This document shows, piece after piece, positions 26,476-34,872 of a DNA stretch of 64,000 nt (position 1 is the stretch's first letter; every line of letters starts with the position of its first letter). The stretch covers positions 4,526,001 to 4,590,000 of the forward strand of contig OZ241969.1 of NCBI GenBank assembly GCA_965204165.1, given 5' to 3'. The notes under the pieces were generated by a model. It worked only from the letters and a program-made list of their open reading frames with translations. It did not search any database and was not told the DNA's origin. The stretch comes from VYFG01 sp965204165 (GTDB lineage: Bacteria; Pseudomonadota; Gammaproteobacteria; Arenicellales; Poriferihabitantaceae). The position numbers and the translations under genes are program-made.

Positions 26476-26568
26476 CCTGCTGCCCGCCGCCGCGCCCTGC
26501 GGCCATGCCGTCACCGGCTGCGCGTTCATCCCCTACAATAGCCCCTTTCCGGGCATTGGAACCGCAGA

Positions 26569-27636
26569 ATGACCGAGTCCACGAATTTCGACCATGCCGC
26601 CCCGGCAACCATCGGCGTCCTGCTGACGAATCTGGGCACCCCCGCCGATCCGACGCCGGGCGCCATCAGGCGTTTCCTGAAGGAGTTTCTCAGCGACCCC
26701 AGGGTAGTGGAACTGCCACGGGTTCTGTGGTGGCCGATACTGAACGGCGTGATCCTGAATACCCGCCCAAGGCGCAAGGCCAAAGACTATGCCGAGATCT
26801 GGGGGGAGGAGGGGGCGCCGCTCCTGGCCATTTCCATCCGCCAGACGGAGGCGCTGCAGGCCGCGCTCTCGGAACTGCCGGTGTCGGTGGAACTGGCCAT
26901 GCGCTACGGCAATCCCTCCATTGCCAGCGGCCTGGCGCGGCTCCGGCGGCGCGGCGCGACCCATGTCCTCGTGCTGCCCCTGTACCCGCAGTACTCGGCC
27001 ACCACCACGGCCACCACGTTCGACGCCGTGGCAGCGGCGCTCAAGCCGGAACGCCGGCTGCCGGAACTGCGTTTCGTCAACCACTATCACGACGACGACG
27101 CCTATATCGGCGCCCTGGCGGACAGCGTGCGGGCCCACCGCAGCCGGCACGGCAGTCCGGACCTGCTGCTGATGTCCTTTCACGGCATCCCCCGGGAATA
27201 TTTCGACAAGGGCGATCCCTACCACTGCGAATGCCAGAAGACCGCCCGACTGCTGGCGGAGCAGCTCGGGCTCGCAGCGGACGAGTGGCAGGTCAGCTTC
27301 CAGTCGCGCCTGGGACCGAAACAGTGGCTGCAGCCCTACACCGATGCGACCCTGCGCCGGCTTGCGGCGGACGGCGTCCGTTCCGTGCAGGTCATCTGCC
27401 CCGGATTCAGCGCCGACTGCCTGGAGACCCTGGAGGAGATCGCGATCCAGAACCGGGACACGTTCCTGGGGGCGGGCGGTGAACGCTTCGAATACATCCC
27501 CTGCCTCAACGACACCCCGGCGCATATCCGGATGATGAGACAACTGGTGCTCCGGCATATCCAGGGCTGGCCCACCGAATTCGGCCCGACCGGGGAAACC
27601 AAACGGCGGGCCATGTCCCTGGGTGCGCCCGCATAG
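26569..27636 (+). CDS. hemH: ferrochelatase
   Basis: Inserts ferrous iron into protoporphyrin IX, the last step of heme synthesis. The 355-residue protein has GVLLTNLGTPADPTPGAIRRFL at the N-terminus, YPQYSATTTATTFDAV, the active-site histidine in LMSFHGIPREYF, and the CPGFSADCLETLEEI signature. A TACAAT (26534-26539) 30 bases upstream could be its -10. It follows the glnK-amtB terminator and so has its own promoter. Confidence 0.96.
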   Translation: MTESTNFDHAAPATIGVLLTNLGTPADPTPGAIRRFLKEFLSDPRVVELPRVLWWPILNGVILNTRPRRKAKDYAEIWGEEGAPLLAISIRQTEALQAALSELPVSVELAMRYGNPSIASGLARLRRRGATHVLVLPLYPQYSATTTATTFDAVAAALKPERRLPELRFVNHYHDDDAYIGALADSVRAHRSRHGSPDLLLMSFHGIPREYFDKGDPYHCECQKTARLLAEQLGLAADEWQVSFQSRLGPKQWLQPYTDATLRRLAADGVRSVQVICPGFSADCLETLEEIAIQNRDTFLGAGGERFEYIPCLNDTPAHIRMMRQLVLRHIQGWPTEFGPTGETKRRAMSLGAPA

Positions 27637-27657
27637 TTCCAAAGGAGCGACAGTCAT

Positions 27658-27747
27658 ATGAAGGCATCGATCGCCCAGCGGCTTTCCCGCCGGACGGCCC
27701 GCCATGACTCCGCCATTCGGCTGAACGGCGGCCCCGGGGCATCATGA
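27658..27747 (+). CDS. possible 29-residue peptide
   Basis: ATG at 27658 with AAAGGAG 10 bases upstream opens a 29-codon frame ending at TGA 27747. The product is basic at its N-terminus (MKASIAQRLSRRTARHD) with no hydrophobic core. The ribosome site is the only support. The remaining spacer to dtd (to 27898) shows nothing I can name. Confidence 0.2.
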   Translation: MKASIAQRLSRRTARHDSAIRLNGGPGAS

Positions 27748-27898
27748 TCTGGCAGAATGGCGGCGCCTCGGGATCGGTCATGGTCGGCAATCTTCGGCTC
27801 CGGGCCGTTGGCGCTTCCGAGAATACCTCGGTCCACTCCTCCCGCATGCCGGGCAGGTCGGCGGGCCGGGCAGTTGTCCGCAGTCAATGAGGGGTTCC

Positions 27899-28348
27899 AT
27901 GCGAGTTCTGTTACAACGGGTGCGTACCGCGTCGGTGGAGACCGGAGGCGAGCAGGTGGCGAAAATCGGTCCAGGGCTCCTGCTGCTGGTCGGTTTCGGC
28001 GAAGCGGACAGGGGTGACTGGCAATCGAAGATCGGCCGCGCCGCGGAGAAGCTGGTGAACCTGCGGGTGTTCGCCAATGACCGGGGCAGGCTGGATCATT
28101 CCGTCGTCGACATCCAGGGCGAGATCCTGGCGGTGCCCCAGTTCACCCTGTACGGGAAAAGTCACAAGGGGCGGCGGCCGGACTTCACCGACGCCATGGA
28201 CCCGGCGGTCGCCTCACCGGCCTTCGACGCCTTCAGGACGGCGCTGGAATCGGCCCTGGGGAAGACGGTCCCCGCCGGCGTGTTCGGCGCCGAAATGCAG
28301 GTCGCCCTGGTGAACGACGGCCCTCTCACCCTGCAATTCGAATTCTGA
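27899..28348 (+). CDS. dtd: D-aminoacyl-tRNA deacylase
   Basis: Removes D-amino acids and glycine mischarged on tRNA. 149 residues. MRVLLQRVRTASVE at the start is diagnostic; the first active-site motif reads PQFTLYG where most family members have SQFTL, and the second is NDGPLT. The ATG at 27899 is preceded by GAGGGG; an ATG four codons earlier is less likely. Its stop overlaps the aceK start (ATGA), so the two are translationally coupled. Confidence 0.94.
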   Translation: MRVLLQRVRTASVETGGEQVAKIGPGLLLLVGFGEADRGDWQSKIGRAAEKLVNLRVFANDRGRLDHSVVDIQGEILAVPQFTLYGKSHKGRRPDFTDAMDPAVASPAFDAFRTALESALGKTVPAGVFGAEMQVALVNDGPLTLQFEF

Positions 28349-30108
28349 TGACTACCGCCCAAGGCCCGGAGCAGCCGCTCAGTCACCGCGTCGCGGAGAC
28401 CATACTCGAGGGGTTCAACCGCCATTTCCAGCTGTTCCAGGAAATCACCCGCGCCGCCAGGGACCGCTTCGAGCAGTCCGACTGGGAAGGCGAGAGCAAT
28501 GCCCGCAAGGAACGGATCTACTATTACGACCAACGGGTCAACGAGGCCATCGACCAACTCCGGAGCCGCTTCGAACTCACGCCCTTCGACACGACGCTGT
28601 GGCAGGACGTCAAGCGCTGGTACCTCTGGCTTTTGTACAACCACGACCAGCCGGAACTGGCGGAGACTTTCTACAATTCCGTGTTTTGCCGGCTGTTCGA
28701 CAGCGCCTACTTCAACAACGACTACATTTTCGTCAAGCCGGGAACGGCGGTGGAGTTTCTCGACCTGGACCACCCGGTATACACCAGCTTCTATCCGGAC
28801 AGCCAGGGTCTGGAGACCTGCCTCGGGCAGGTCCTGACGTCCTTCGGCCTGGGCCGTCCCTGGCAGGACATCGACCGCGATGTCAGGCTCCTGGCGGACG
28901 ACCTGCGCCCCACCTTGGGATATGCGCTGAAACCGGCCCCCCACCGCCAGTTCCATGTGGCCTCGAGCCTGTTTTTCCGGAACAAGGCGGCCTACATCGT
29001 CTGCCGGGCCATGATCGGGCTGGAAATGCAGCCCTTCGTGATACCGGTCCTGATCAACGAGGACTTCGAACTGTACGTGGACACGGTCATCACCGATGTC
29101 AACGACCTCGCCCTGATCTTCAGTTTCACCCGGGCCTATTTCATGGTGGACACCGATGTGCCGTCAGGCCTGGTGGGCTTCCTGAAAAGCCTGTTGCCGA
29201 CCAAGACCCCTGCCGATCTGTATACCTGCATCGGCTTCCAGAAACAGGGCAAGACCCTGTTTTACCGTGAATTCCTCCATCACCTGGAACATTCCTCCGA
29301 CAAGCTGGTCATCGCTCCGGGCATCAAGGGCATGGTGATGAGCGTGTTCACCCTGCCCTCCTTTCCCTACGTGTTCAAGGTGATCAAGGATCAGTTCGCG
29401 CCGCCCAAGAACATGGACCGCGCGACCGTGAAGCAGAAATACCAGATGGTGAAGATGCATGACCGGGTTGGCCGCATGGCGGACACCCTGGAATTCTCCC
29501 ATGTCGCATTCCCCCTGTCCCGGTTCTCCGATGAACTGCTGGCCGAACTGCAGGACTCCATCGCCGACAGCCTGATCCTCGAGAACGACTACGTGGTGAT
29601 CCGGCACCTCTACATCGAACGGCGCATGGTGCCATTCAATATCTACCTGGATCATGCCGAAGACGAGCTGCTGGACGCGTCGGTGATCAGCTACGGCAAC
29701 GCGGTGAAGGAAATGATCGCCGCCAATATCTTTCCCGGGGACATGCTGCTGAAGAACTTCGGCGTGACCAGGCATGGGCGCGTGGTGTTCTACGACTACG
29801 ATGAGATCTGCCACATGGACGATATCCGGATCCGCGCCATTCCCGAGGCCCGGACCCCGGAACAGGAGCTCTCAGCGGAGCCCTGGTACCATGTCGGCGA
29901 CAACGACTTCTTTCCCGAGCAGTTCGAGCACTTCGTGGTCAATCATCCCAAGGTCCGGGAACGCTTCGTGGTGCATCACCCCGAGTTGCTGGACCCCGGC
30001 TACTGGAAGCAGGTGCAAACGGAAATCCGGGAAAAGAAACGCCATGATGTCTTTCCCTACGACACCGAAAGACGGTTCATCAACCGTTACCCCGGGATGT
30101 ACCGGTAG
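28348..30108 (+). CDS. aceK: isocitrate dehydrogenase kinase/phosphatase
   Basis: Bifunctional enzyme that phosphorylates and dephosphorylates isocitrate dehydrogenase, setting flux between the TCA cycle and the glyoxylate bypass. 586 residues, close to the E. coli protein. The kinase region has SVFTLPSFPYVFKVIKDQF with the ATP-binding lysine, and LLKNFGVTRHGRVVFYDYDEI with the catalytic acids. aceA and aceB are not adjacent here; instead the gene is coupled to dtd by a one-base ATG/TGA overlap. Confidence 0.96.
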   Translation: MTTAQGPEQPLSHRVAETILEGFNRHFQLFQEITRAARDRFEQSDWEGESNARKERIYYYDQRVNEAIDQLRSRFELTPFDTTLWQDVKRWYLWLLYNHDQPELAETFYNSVFCRLFDSAYFNNDYIFVKPGTAVEFLDLDHPVYTSFYPDSQGLETCLGQVLTSFGLGRPWQDIDRDVRLLADDLRPTLGYALKPAPHRQFHVASSLFFRNKAAYIVCRAMIGLEMQPFVIPVLINEDFELYVDTVITDVNDLALIFSFTRAYFMVDTDVPSGLVGFLKSLLPTKTPADLYTCIGFQKQGKTLFYREFLHHLEHSSDKLVIAPGIKGMVMSVFTLPSFPYVFKVIKDQFAPPKNMDRATVKQKYQMVKMHDRVGRMADTLEFSHVAFPLSRFSDELLAELQDSIADSLILENDYVVIRHLYIERRMVPFNIYLDHAEDELLDASVISYGNAVKEMIAANIFPGDMLLKNFGVTRHGRVVFYDYDEICHMDDIRIRAIPEARTPEQELSAEPWYHVGDNDFFPEQFEHFVVNHPKVRERFVVHHPELLDPGYWKQVQTEIREKKRHDVFPYDTERRFINRYPGMYR

Positions 30109-30197
30109 CCGGAATACCCGATTGGAGAACCCGGCCGGCATGGCCGGTCACGACGCCGTCCGGTATTCCCGCCGCGGCCGGACCCGCGCAAGGCCGG

Positions 30198-30674
30198 TTA
30201 CGAGAGCTGCCGCTCCCGGATTTCGTCAATGGTCTTGCAGTCGATGCAAAGCCTGGCGGTGGGACGCGCCTCCAGGCGCTTGAGGCCGATTTCCTCCCCG
30301 CAGTTCTCACAGAATCCGTAATCGCCGGATTTGAGGTAGGCGATCGTGTCCTCGATCTTGCGGATCAGTTTCCGGTCGCGGTCACGGCCACGCAATTCTA
30401 GGGCCATGTCGGTTTCCTGGCTGGCGCGGTCAGTGAGATCCGGGTAATTCGCGGTCTCGTCCTGCATATGGACCACGGTGCGGGAGGTCTCGTCCTTCAG
30501 TTCCTTGAGCCATCCGTTGAGTATCTGGCGAAAGTGATCGATCTGACCCGGTCCCATGTACTCTTCATTCCTTTTCGGCTTGTAGGGAGGAACACCATGG
30601 ATCAGGACTGCGGGTTTCTTCCTGGTTGGCATGTACTGGTCGTTTTGTCTTTTTTGAGTGGTTGCCCGGGCCAT
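30198..30674 (-). CDS. dksA: RNA polymerase-binding transcription factor DksA
   Basis: Binds the RNA polymerase secondary channel and works with ppGpp in the stringent response. 158 residues. The coiled-coil tip has the required D-x-x-D-x-A pattern as DLTDRA, and the zinc finger is CENCGEEIG with RLCIDC. The N-terminal 15 residues before MPTRKKP are not conserved, so the second Met could be the true start. It converges on aceK. Upstream of it lies rnfH, 96 bases away. Confidence 0.95.
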   Translation of the reverse strand: MARATTQKRQNDQYMPTRKKPAVLIHGVPPYKPKRNEEYMGPGQIDHFRQILNGWLKELKDETSRTVVHMQDETANYPDLTDRASQETDMALELRGRDRDRKLIRKIEDTIAYLKSGDYGFCENCGEEIGLKRLEARPTARLCIDCKTIDEIRERQLS

Positions 30675-30770
30675 GCGGTCGATCGCTCCGGGGCCGGAAA
30701 AATCAGGCGCTGCGTTATACCAAAACCCTTTCCGAGATGCAATGAAATTATCCGTGCACCCCGGGCGCGG

Positions 30771-31067
30771 TCACTTCCCGGCACGACGCCGGCGGCGGGC
30801 CTCGGCACGCATCCGGCGCGCATCGGCGGGGCTCGCGTACAGCGGACGGTAGATCTCCACCCGGTCATGCGCCTGCACCGGGTGATCAAGTGCCATGCAG
30901 TGGCCGAAGATACCCACCATCCTGTCCTCCAGCACGATCTCCGGGAAGCGCTCCAGGATGCCGGACAGCCGGATGGCATCTTCAATGGTCGCCGCCGGTT
31001 CCACGTTCACGGGGATGACCACCTGTTCGTCCGGCAGGGCGTAGACCACCTCGATCTCGATGCCCAT
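30771..31067 (-). CDS. rnfH: RnfH-family ubiquitin-fold protein
   Basis: 98-residue protein of the RnfH (UPF0125) family, with IEVVYALPDEQVVIPV at the N-terminus, a GIFGHCMALDHPVQAHDRVEIYRPL core and a Lys/Arg-rich tail. Despite the name, its cellular role is not established; the gene is commonly found behind ratA, as here, where its ATG overlaps the ratA stop by one base. Confidence 0.92.
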   Translation of the reverse strand: MGIEIEVVYALPDEQVVIPVNVEPAATIEDAIRLSGILERFPEIVLEDRMVGIFGHCMALDHPVQAHDRVEIYRPLYASPADARRMRAEARRRRRAGK

Positions 31068-31507
31068 CAGCCCCGCCGTTCCGCCAGTTCGTCCGCACGC
31101 CTGCAGAAGGACTCCACCATCGAATCCGCGATCAGCCTGAAAACCGGTCCCACCGCCGCCTCCACGACTCGGTTGGAGAATCCGAAACTGAGCGACAGCG
31201 AAATTCGGGAGGCCTCCGGGGAAATGGCCTTGAAGGTCCAGGTGCCGGACAGGTCGCTGAACGGGCCGTCCACCAGCACCATTTCCATTCGCTGGTCATC
31301 AACCATGGTGTTGCGTGTGGTGAACGATCTCTTCAGGCCCTTGAAAGCGATATCCACCGAGGCCGTGTAGCCACTTTCATCCCGGGAAAGCACGCGCGCC
31401 CCCCCGCACCAGGGCAGAAACTCCTGATAGCGATCGACGTCGTTGACGAGTTCGCTCAGATGCGCGGCGGGATGCATCACCAGCGCCGAGCGCTCCACCT
31501 GGTACAT
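31067..31507 (-). CDS. ratA: RatA/COQ10-type START-domain protein
   Basis: 146 residues of the polyketide cyclase/START family: VERSALVMHPAAHLSELVNDVDRYQEFLPWCGGARVL is the conserved N-terminal part, and KSLRLSFGFSNRVVE-like SLSLSFGFSNRVVEAAVGPVF follows. E. coli RatA was reported to block 70S assembly, while related COQ10 proteins bind ubiquinone; I cannot tell which applies. It forms a pair with rnfH and is divergent from smpB. Confidence 0.92.
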   Translation of the reverse strand: MYQVERSALVMHPAAHLSELVNDVDRYQEFLPWCGGARVLSRDESGYTASVDIAFKGLKRSFTTRNTMVDDQRMEMVLVDGPFSDLSGTWTFKAISPEASRISLSLSFGFSNRVVEAAVGPVFRLIADSMVESFCRRADELAERRG

Positions 31508-31591
31508 TCGGGGAAGACCGCATTGCAGGGAACTCTGGATTATACTTCAGCCCCCCCATTCGCAGTGCTCGGGGAATCCGCAGTCCCGACC

Positions 31592-32062
31592 GTGGCCAAG
31601 CCCAGGAAAAAAACCGACCCCAACACCATTGCCGTCAACCGCAAGGCGACCTTCGACTATTTCATCGAGGAACCGTACGAGGCGGGCATGGCCCTGGAAG
31701 GCTGGGAAGTCAAGAGTCTCCGGGAAGGGCGCGCCCAGCTAAAGGAAAGCTATGTGATCGTGCAAAATGGGGAAGTGTTCCTTGTCGGCGCGCATATTTC
31801 GCCCCTGATCCAGGCCAGCAGCCATGTCCATCCTGATCCGACCAGGGCCCGGAAGCTTCTCCTCCACAGGAAGGAAATCAGCAAACTGATCGGCGCAACC
31901 GAGCGCGAGGGCTACACCCTGGTGCCGCTTGCGCTCTACTGGTCAAGGGGCAAGGCCAAGTTGAGGATCGCCCTTGCAAAGGGCAAGAAACAGCACGACA
32001 AGCGCCAGACCATCAAGCAGCGGGAATGGGAACGGGACAGGGCGAGGCTCCTGAAGCGGTAG
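31592..32062 (+). CDS. smpB: SsrA-binding protein SmpB
   Basis: Brings tmRNA to stalled ribosomes in trans-translation. 156 residues starting at GTG 31592; NRKATFDYFIEEPYEAGMALEGWEVKSLR and the basic tail KGKKQHDKRQTIKQREW are diagnostic. Longer in-frame starts exist but would overlap the divergent ratA gene and have no family support. The ssrA gene follows 72 bases downstream, so both partners are encoded together. Confidence 0.96.
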   Translation: MAKPRKKTDPNTIAVNRKATFDYFIEEPYEAGMALEGWEVKSLREGRAQLKESYVIVQNGEVFLVGAHISPLIQASSHVHPDPTRARKLLLHRKEISKLIGATEREGYTLVPLALYWSRGKAKLRIALAKGKKQHDKRQTIKQREWERDRARLLKR

Positions 32063-32094
32063 CCGCGGCCGCCGCGGGCACTTGAAATTTCCTT

Positions 32095-32121
32095 TTGTCA
32101 CGCCACTTTCGGGTGTAGAAT
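32095..32121 (+). promoter_or_regulatory. probable ssrA promoter
   Basis: TTGTCA (32095-32100) and TAGAAT (32116-32121) with a 15-base spacer, 13 bases before the mature tmRNA 5' end. Spacing is short of optimal but position is right. Confidence 0.5.
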
Positions 32122-32134
32122 CGCCTATCCATAT

Positions 32135-32492
32135 GGGGGTGACTGGCTTCGACGTCGGTCGCGAAACCATCGGAGCATGCCGAGGTGCAGAGTTCCTCGC
32201 AAATCCAGCTGCACAACAATAGTTGCCAACGACGACAACTACGCACTGGCGGCTTAAGTCCCGCTAGTCCTTCCACCCGGCTCGCCTGTCGGCTTGGGCT
32301 CGGAAGGTCATTCCAGACAGGATCGCTTGCCGGCTGTGCCTGTTAGCCGGCTGCTAAAGGTAAGCAGGCTCGCCGTCCGGTAAGTTTGTCTGCCGACTGG
32401 CCGGACGGTTAACCTGAAGCGCAGACTAAGCATGTAGTTGCCGGTGAGCGTAGGGCTTGCGGACGCGGGTTCAATTCCCGCCACCTCCACCA
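32135..32492 (+). ncRNA. ssrA: transfer-messenger RNA (tmRNA)
   Basis: One-piece tmRNA of about 358 bases. The 5' GGGGGTG pairs with the 3' CACCTCC (one G-T pair) before the encoded ACCA, and the T-arm GCGGGTTCAATTCCCGC is complete. GACTGGCTTCGACG after the 5' end is the conserved start of tmRNA genes. The tag frame begins at 32225 and ends at TAA 32255-32257, encoding ANDDNYALAA; the family consensus in gammaproteobacteria is ANDENYALAA, so the only change is Glu to Asp. Confidence 0.97.
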
Positions 32493-32502
32493 TTTCCCGA
32501 CT

Positions 32503-32528
32503 GAACATGTGCCCGATGGGCCATGTTC
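32503..32528 (+). terminator. strong hairpin downstream of ssrA
   Basis: GAACATG-t-GCCC pairs with GGGC-CATGTTC around GAT, an 11-pair stem with one bulged T, starting 11 bases after the tmRNA end. Only TTCTTCG follows, so it may stop transcription weakly or protect the precursor 3' end. Confidence 0.5.
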
Positions 32529-32573
32529 TTCGAGATGACTGCCCGGGAACAGGGACTTCCCCGCGGTATTCTA

Positions 32574-32604
32574 TTGCTATCCGCCTGACTTCAGGTGGTA
32601 AAAT
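32574..32604 (+). promoter_or_regulatory. weak candidate promoter for the second amt gene
   Basis: TTGCTA (32574-32579) and TAAAAT (32599-32604) are 19 bases apart, longer than ideal. Between them a CCTGA-CT-TCAGG inverted repeat (32584-32595) could be an operator. No sigma-54 motif like that of glnK is present. Confidence 0.25.
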
Positions 32605-32706
32605 GGGGCGTTTCGTTCATCTGCGCCTTGCCCAACCGATGTGTTCCGGCAAGGATATTCGTTCCCGGCGCCCCGAGCGCCTGATTTGGAAATCCGGATA
32701 AAGACA

Positions 32707-34086
32707 ATGAGAATTCATCTCGGAGCCAAGTTGCTTTTGCCTTCCACAGCGCTGTGCCTTGCCTTGCTGCCCGGGACTGTGCTGGCCAGCGTTGGCGGTG
32801 AACCTGCGTTCGTCTTCAACACCTTTTCATTCCTGATCTGGGGCGCGCTGGTGATGTGGATGTGCGCCGGCTTCACCATGCTGGAAGCAGGTTCGGTCCG
32901 TACCAAGAATGCATCGGTCATCTGTCTCAAGAACATCGGCCTGTACTCCATTGCGGGCATTTCGTACTACATCGTGGGTTACAACCTCATGTATGTGGAT
33001 GTCAATGATCTGGTCGGGACCCTCACCCTGTTCTACAACTCGACCCCGGAGGAAATCGCGCTTCTGAGCGACGGGTCCGAAAGCGCGGCCGCATCGGTGG
33101 TGAGCGCCGGCTATTCCACCATGTCGGACTGGTTCTTCCAGATGGTGTTCGTCGCGACCACGGCATCCATCGTGTCCGGAACGCTGGCCGAGAGGGTGAA
33201 GCTGTGGTCCTTCTTCGCCTTCATACTGGTTCTCACCGCCTTCATTTACCCCATCATCGGCGCATGGACCTGGGGGGGAGGCTGGCTGAACCAGATGGGC
33301 TTCAAGGATTTTGCCGGTTCCACCATCGTCCACTCCACCGGCGGCTGGGCCGCCCTGGCGGGCGCCCTGGTCATCGGCGCAAGGTCCGGCAAATTCCGCA
33401 AGGACGGAACCGTAAAGCTCACTCCGCCCTCCAATGTGCCCGCGGTCACGCTGGGCGTCTTTATCCTGTGGCTCGGCTGGTTTGGATTCAACGGCGGTTC
33501 CCAGCTTGCCCTCGGCAGTGCCGCGGATGCGGTGGCCATGAGCATTGTGCTCGCGAACACCAACCTGGCGGCAGCGGCCGGCGTGCTGGTGGCCGTCAGC
33601 GTTTCCCGGCCGATATTCGGGAGAGTGGACCTGTTGAGCGTCCTGAACGGGGCGATCGGCGGCCTGGTCGCGATCACCGCGGGACCGGACATGGTCAATC
33701 ACAGCTGGGCGATCCTGATCGGCGGCATTGGCGGCCTGGTGTGCACTGTCGGCATGCGGCTGCTTGAGCGATGGCGGATTGACGACGTGGTTGGCGCCAT
33801 TCCGGCACACCTGTTCGCCGGGGTCTGGGGTACACTCGCTGTCTGCATCGTGTCCGGCGGCAACTTCCTGACCCAGTTGTTCGGGATCGTCGCCATCGGC
33901 GCCTTTGTATTTGCCACTTCCTATCTCGCCTGGTTTGTCCTTAGCCGGACGATGGGGTGTCGCGTATCCCCCACGGTGGAGGAATTGGGGCAGGATACCG
34001 CGGAACTTGGTATCGAGGCCTACCCCGAATTCGTGGTGATGCCGGATATGGAGACTTCAGAGGACATGGAAAAAATCGATGATTGA
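32707..34086 (+). CDS. amt: second ammonium transporter (Amt family)
   Basis: 459 residues. An N-terminal hydrophobic segment (KLLLPSTALCLALLPGTVLA) looks like a cleaved signal peptide, followed by about eleven membrane helices. Pore histidines are in TIVHSTGGWAAL and IPAHLFAGVWGTL; AGFTMLEAGSVRTKN is the Amt signature. It is clearly diverged from the GlnK-linked AmtB at 25147: it has an extra loop after TM2 (FYNSTPEEIALLSDG) and an acidic tail after EAYPEF. No PII gene adjoins it; a STAS-domain gene follows 69 bases later. Regulation is therefore probably different from amtB. Confidence 0.93.
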   Translation: MRIHLGAKLLLPSTALCLALLPGTVLASVGGEPAFVFNTFSFLIWGALVMWMCAGFTMLEAGSVRTKNASVICLKNIGLYSIAGISYYIVGYNLMYVDVNDLVGTLTLFYNSTPEEIALLSDGSESAAASVVSAGYSTMSDWFFQMVFVATTASIVSGTLAERVKLWSFFAFILVLTAFIYPIIGAWTWGGGWLNQMGFKDFAGSTIVHSTGGWAALAGALVIGARSGKFRKDGTVKLTPPSNVPAVTLGVFILWLGWFGFNGGSQLALGSAADAVAMSIVLANTNLAAAAGVLVAVSVSRPIFGRVDLLSVLNGAIGGLVAITAGPDMVNHSWAILIGGIGGLVCTVGMRLLERWRIDDVVGAIPAHLFAGVWGTLAVCIVSGGNFLTQLFGIVAIGAFVFATSYLAWFVLSRTMGCRVSPTVEELGQDTAELGIEAYPEFVVMPDMETSEDMEKIDD

Positions 34087-34094
34087 TATATAAT
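34066..34094 (+). promoter_or_regulatory. possible internal promoter for the STAS gene
   Basis: A perfect TATAAT at 34089-34094, right at the end of the second amt gene; the -35 at 17 bases is ATGGAA, a poor match. It would allow the STAS gene to be expressed apart from amt. Confidence 0.35.
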
Positions 34095-34155
34095 CCGCCT
34101 CTGAACGCCCTTCAGTGAGTTTCCTGTAATTCCCATTTACGAGAAAGCAACGATC

Positions 34156-34488
34156 ATGTTGGAAGTCGAGCACGAGCAGAACACCTTGATTTTGAAGATC
34201 TCCGGCCGGATTGACGGCAGCAACGCTGGAGACTTCCAGACAAAGGTTCAGGAGTCGATACCCCAGGATACCGGATCGGTTATTCTGGATATGAATGATC
34301 TGATCTATATCAGCAGTGCCGGACTGCGTGTCATTCTGTTGCTGGCCAAGAACCTCAGAAGCAAAAAGGGGAAACTTGCCATGTGTTCCGTGGCCGGACC
34401 GGTGAAGGACGTCTTCACGATCAGCGGATTCAGTGCCATCATTCCCACCTATGACGACCGGCCCAGTGCCCTCAGCGCCATAGCCTAG
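34156..34488 (+). CDS. STAS-domain anti-sigma factor antagonist
   Basis: 110 residues, a stand-alone STAS domain of the SpoIIAA/RsbV type: ILKISGRIDGSNAGDFQ at the N-terminus, SVILDMNDLIYISSAGLRVILLLAKNL in the middle. The phosphorylatable serine expected in this fold is Ser53/54 in ISSAGLR. In partner-switching systems the dephosphorylated protein binds the RsbW-type kinase. A matching kinase and phosphatase are encoded at 36543-39116 on the other strand, about 2 kb away. It follows the second ammonium transporter by 69 bases, with a possible promoter of its own. Confidence 0.92.
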   Translation: MLEVEHEQNTLILKISGRIDGSNAGDFQTKVQESIPQDTGSVILDMNDLIYISSAGLRVILLLAKNLRSKKGKLAMCSVAGPVKDVFTISGFSAIIPTYDDRPSALSAIA

Positions 34489-34872
34489 CGCATCTCCCCA
34501 TCCCCAGGGCATCAGCACTGAACCGCTCGCCTCTCTGCAAGGAAGACCAATCGAACCCCAATGTGCGATCAACTGGAGGCTCGCCGAGCAATATGCGGCT
34601 CTGGAGCTTGGCAGGTTGTAGCGCGTGCGGCCGGGGCCCTGCACTGCCCGGGGACCGGAATCGGAAGGCTATCCGCGCATTCCTGCCGCTGATGCGCGCG
34701 GCGGCAGGCGTGCCAGGTATCCTTGCTCCCTGCGAAAATGCCGACGCCACCCGTGTTGATCATCCGCCGCGCAGGCCCCTGAACACCTCCGGACACCGTG
34801 GTCCGGCCTGTACGGGACGGCCCGGCGAGCAGTTTACCGGCATCATTGCACCATAGGCCCAGAATTTTCCAC
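34489..34872. other. 384-base spacer with no recognisable feature
   Basis: Between the STAS gene and the PLP decarboxylase. I see no convincing open frame, hairpin with T-run, or tRNA. The only candidate frames are antisense or lack a ribosome site. Confidence 0.5.

Noticed and set aside
30131..30147. CCGGCC/GGCCGG hairpin between aceK and dksA as a bidirectional terminator
   Set aside because: The stem is good but there is no T-run on either strand, so termination cannot be claimed.
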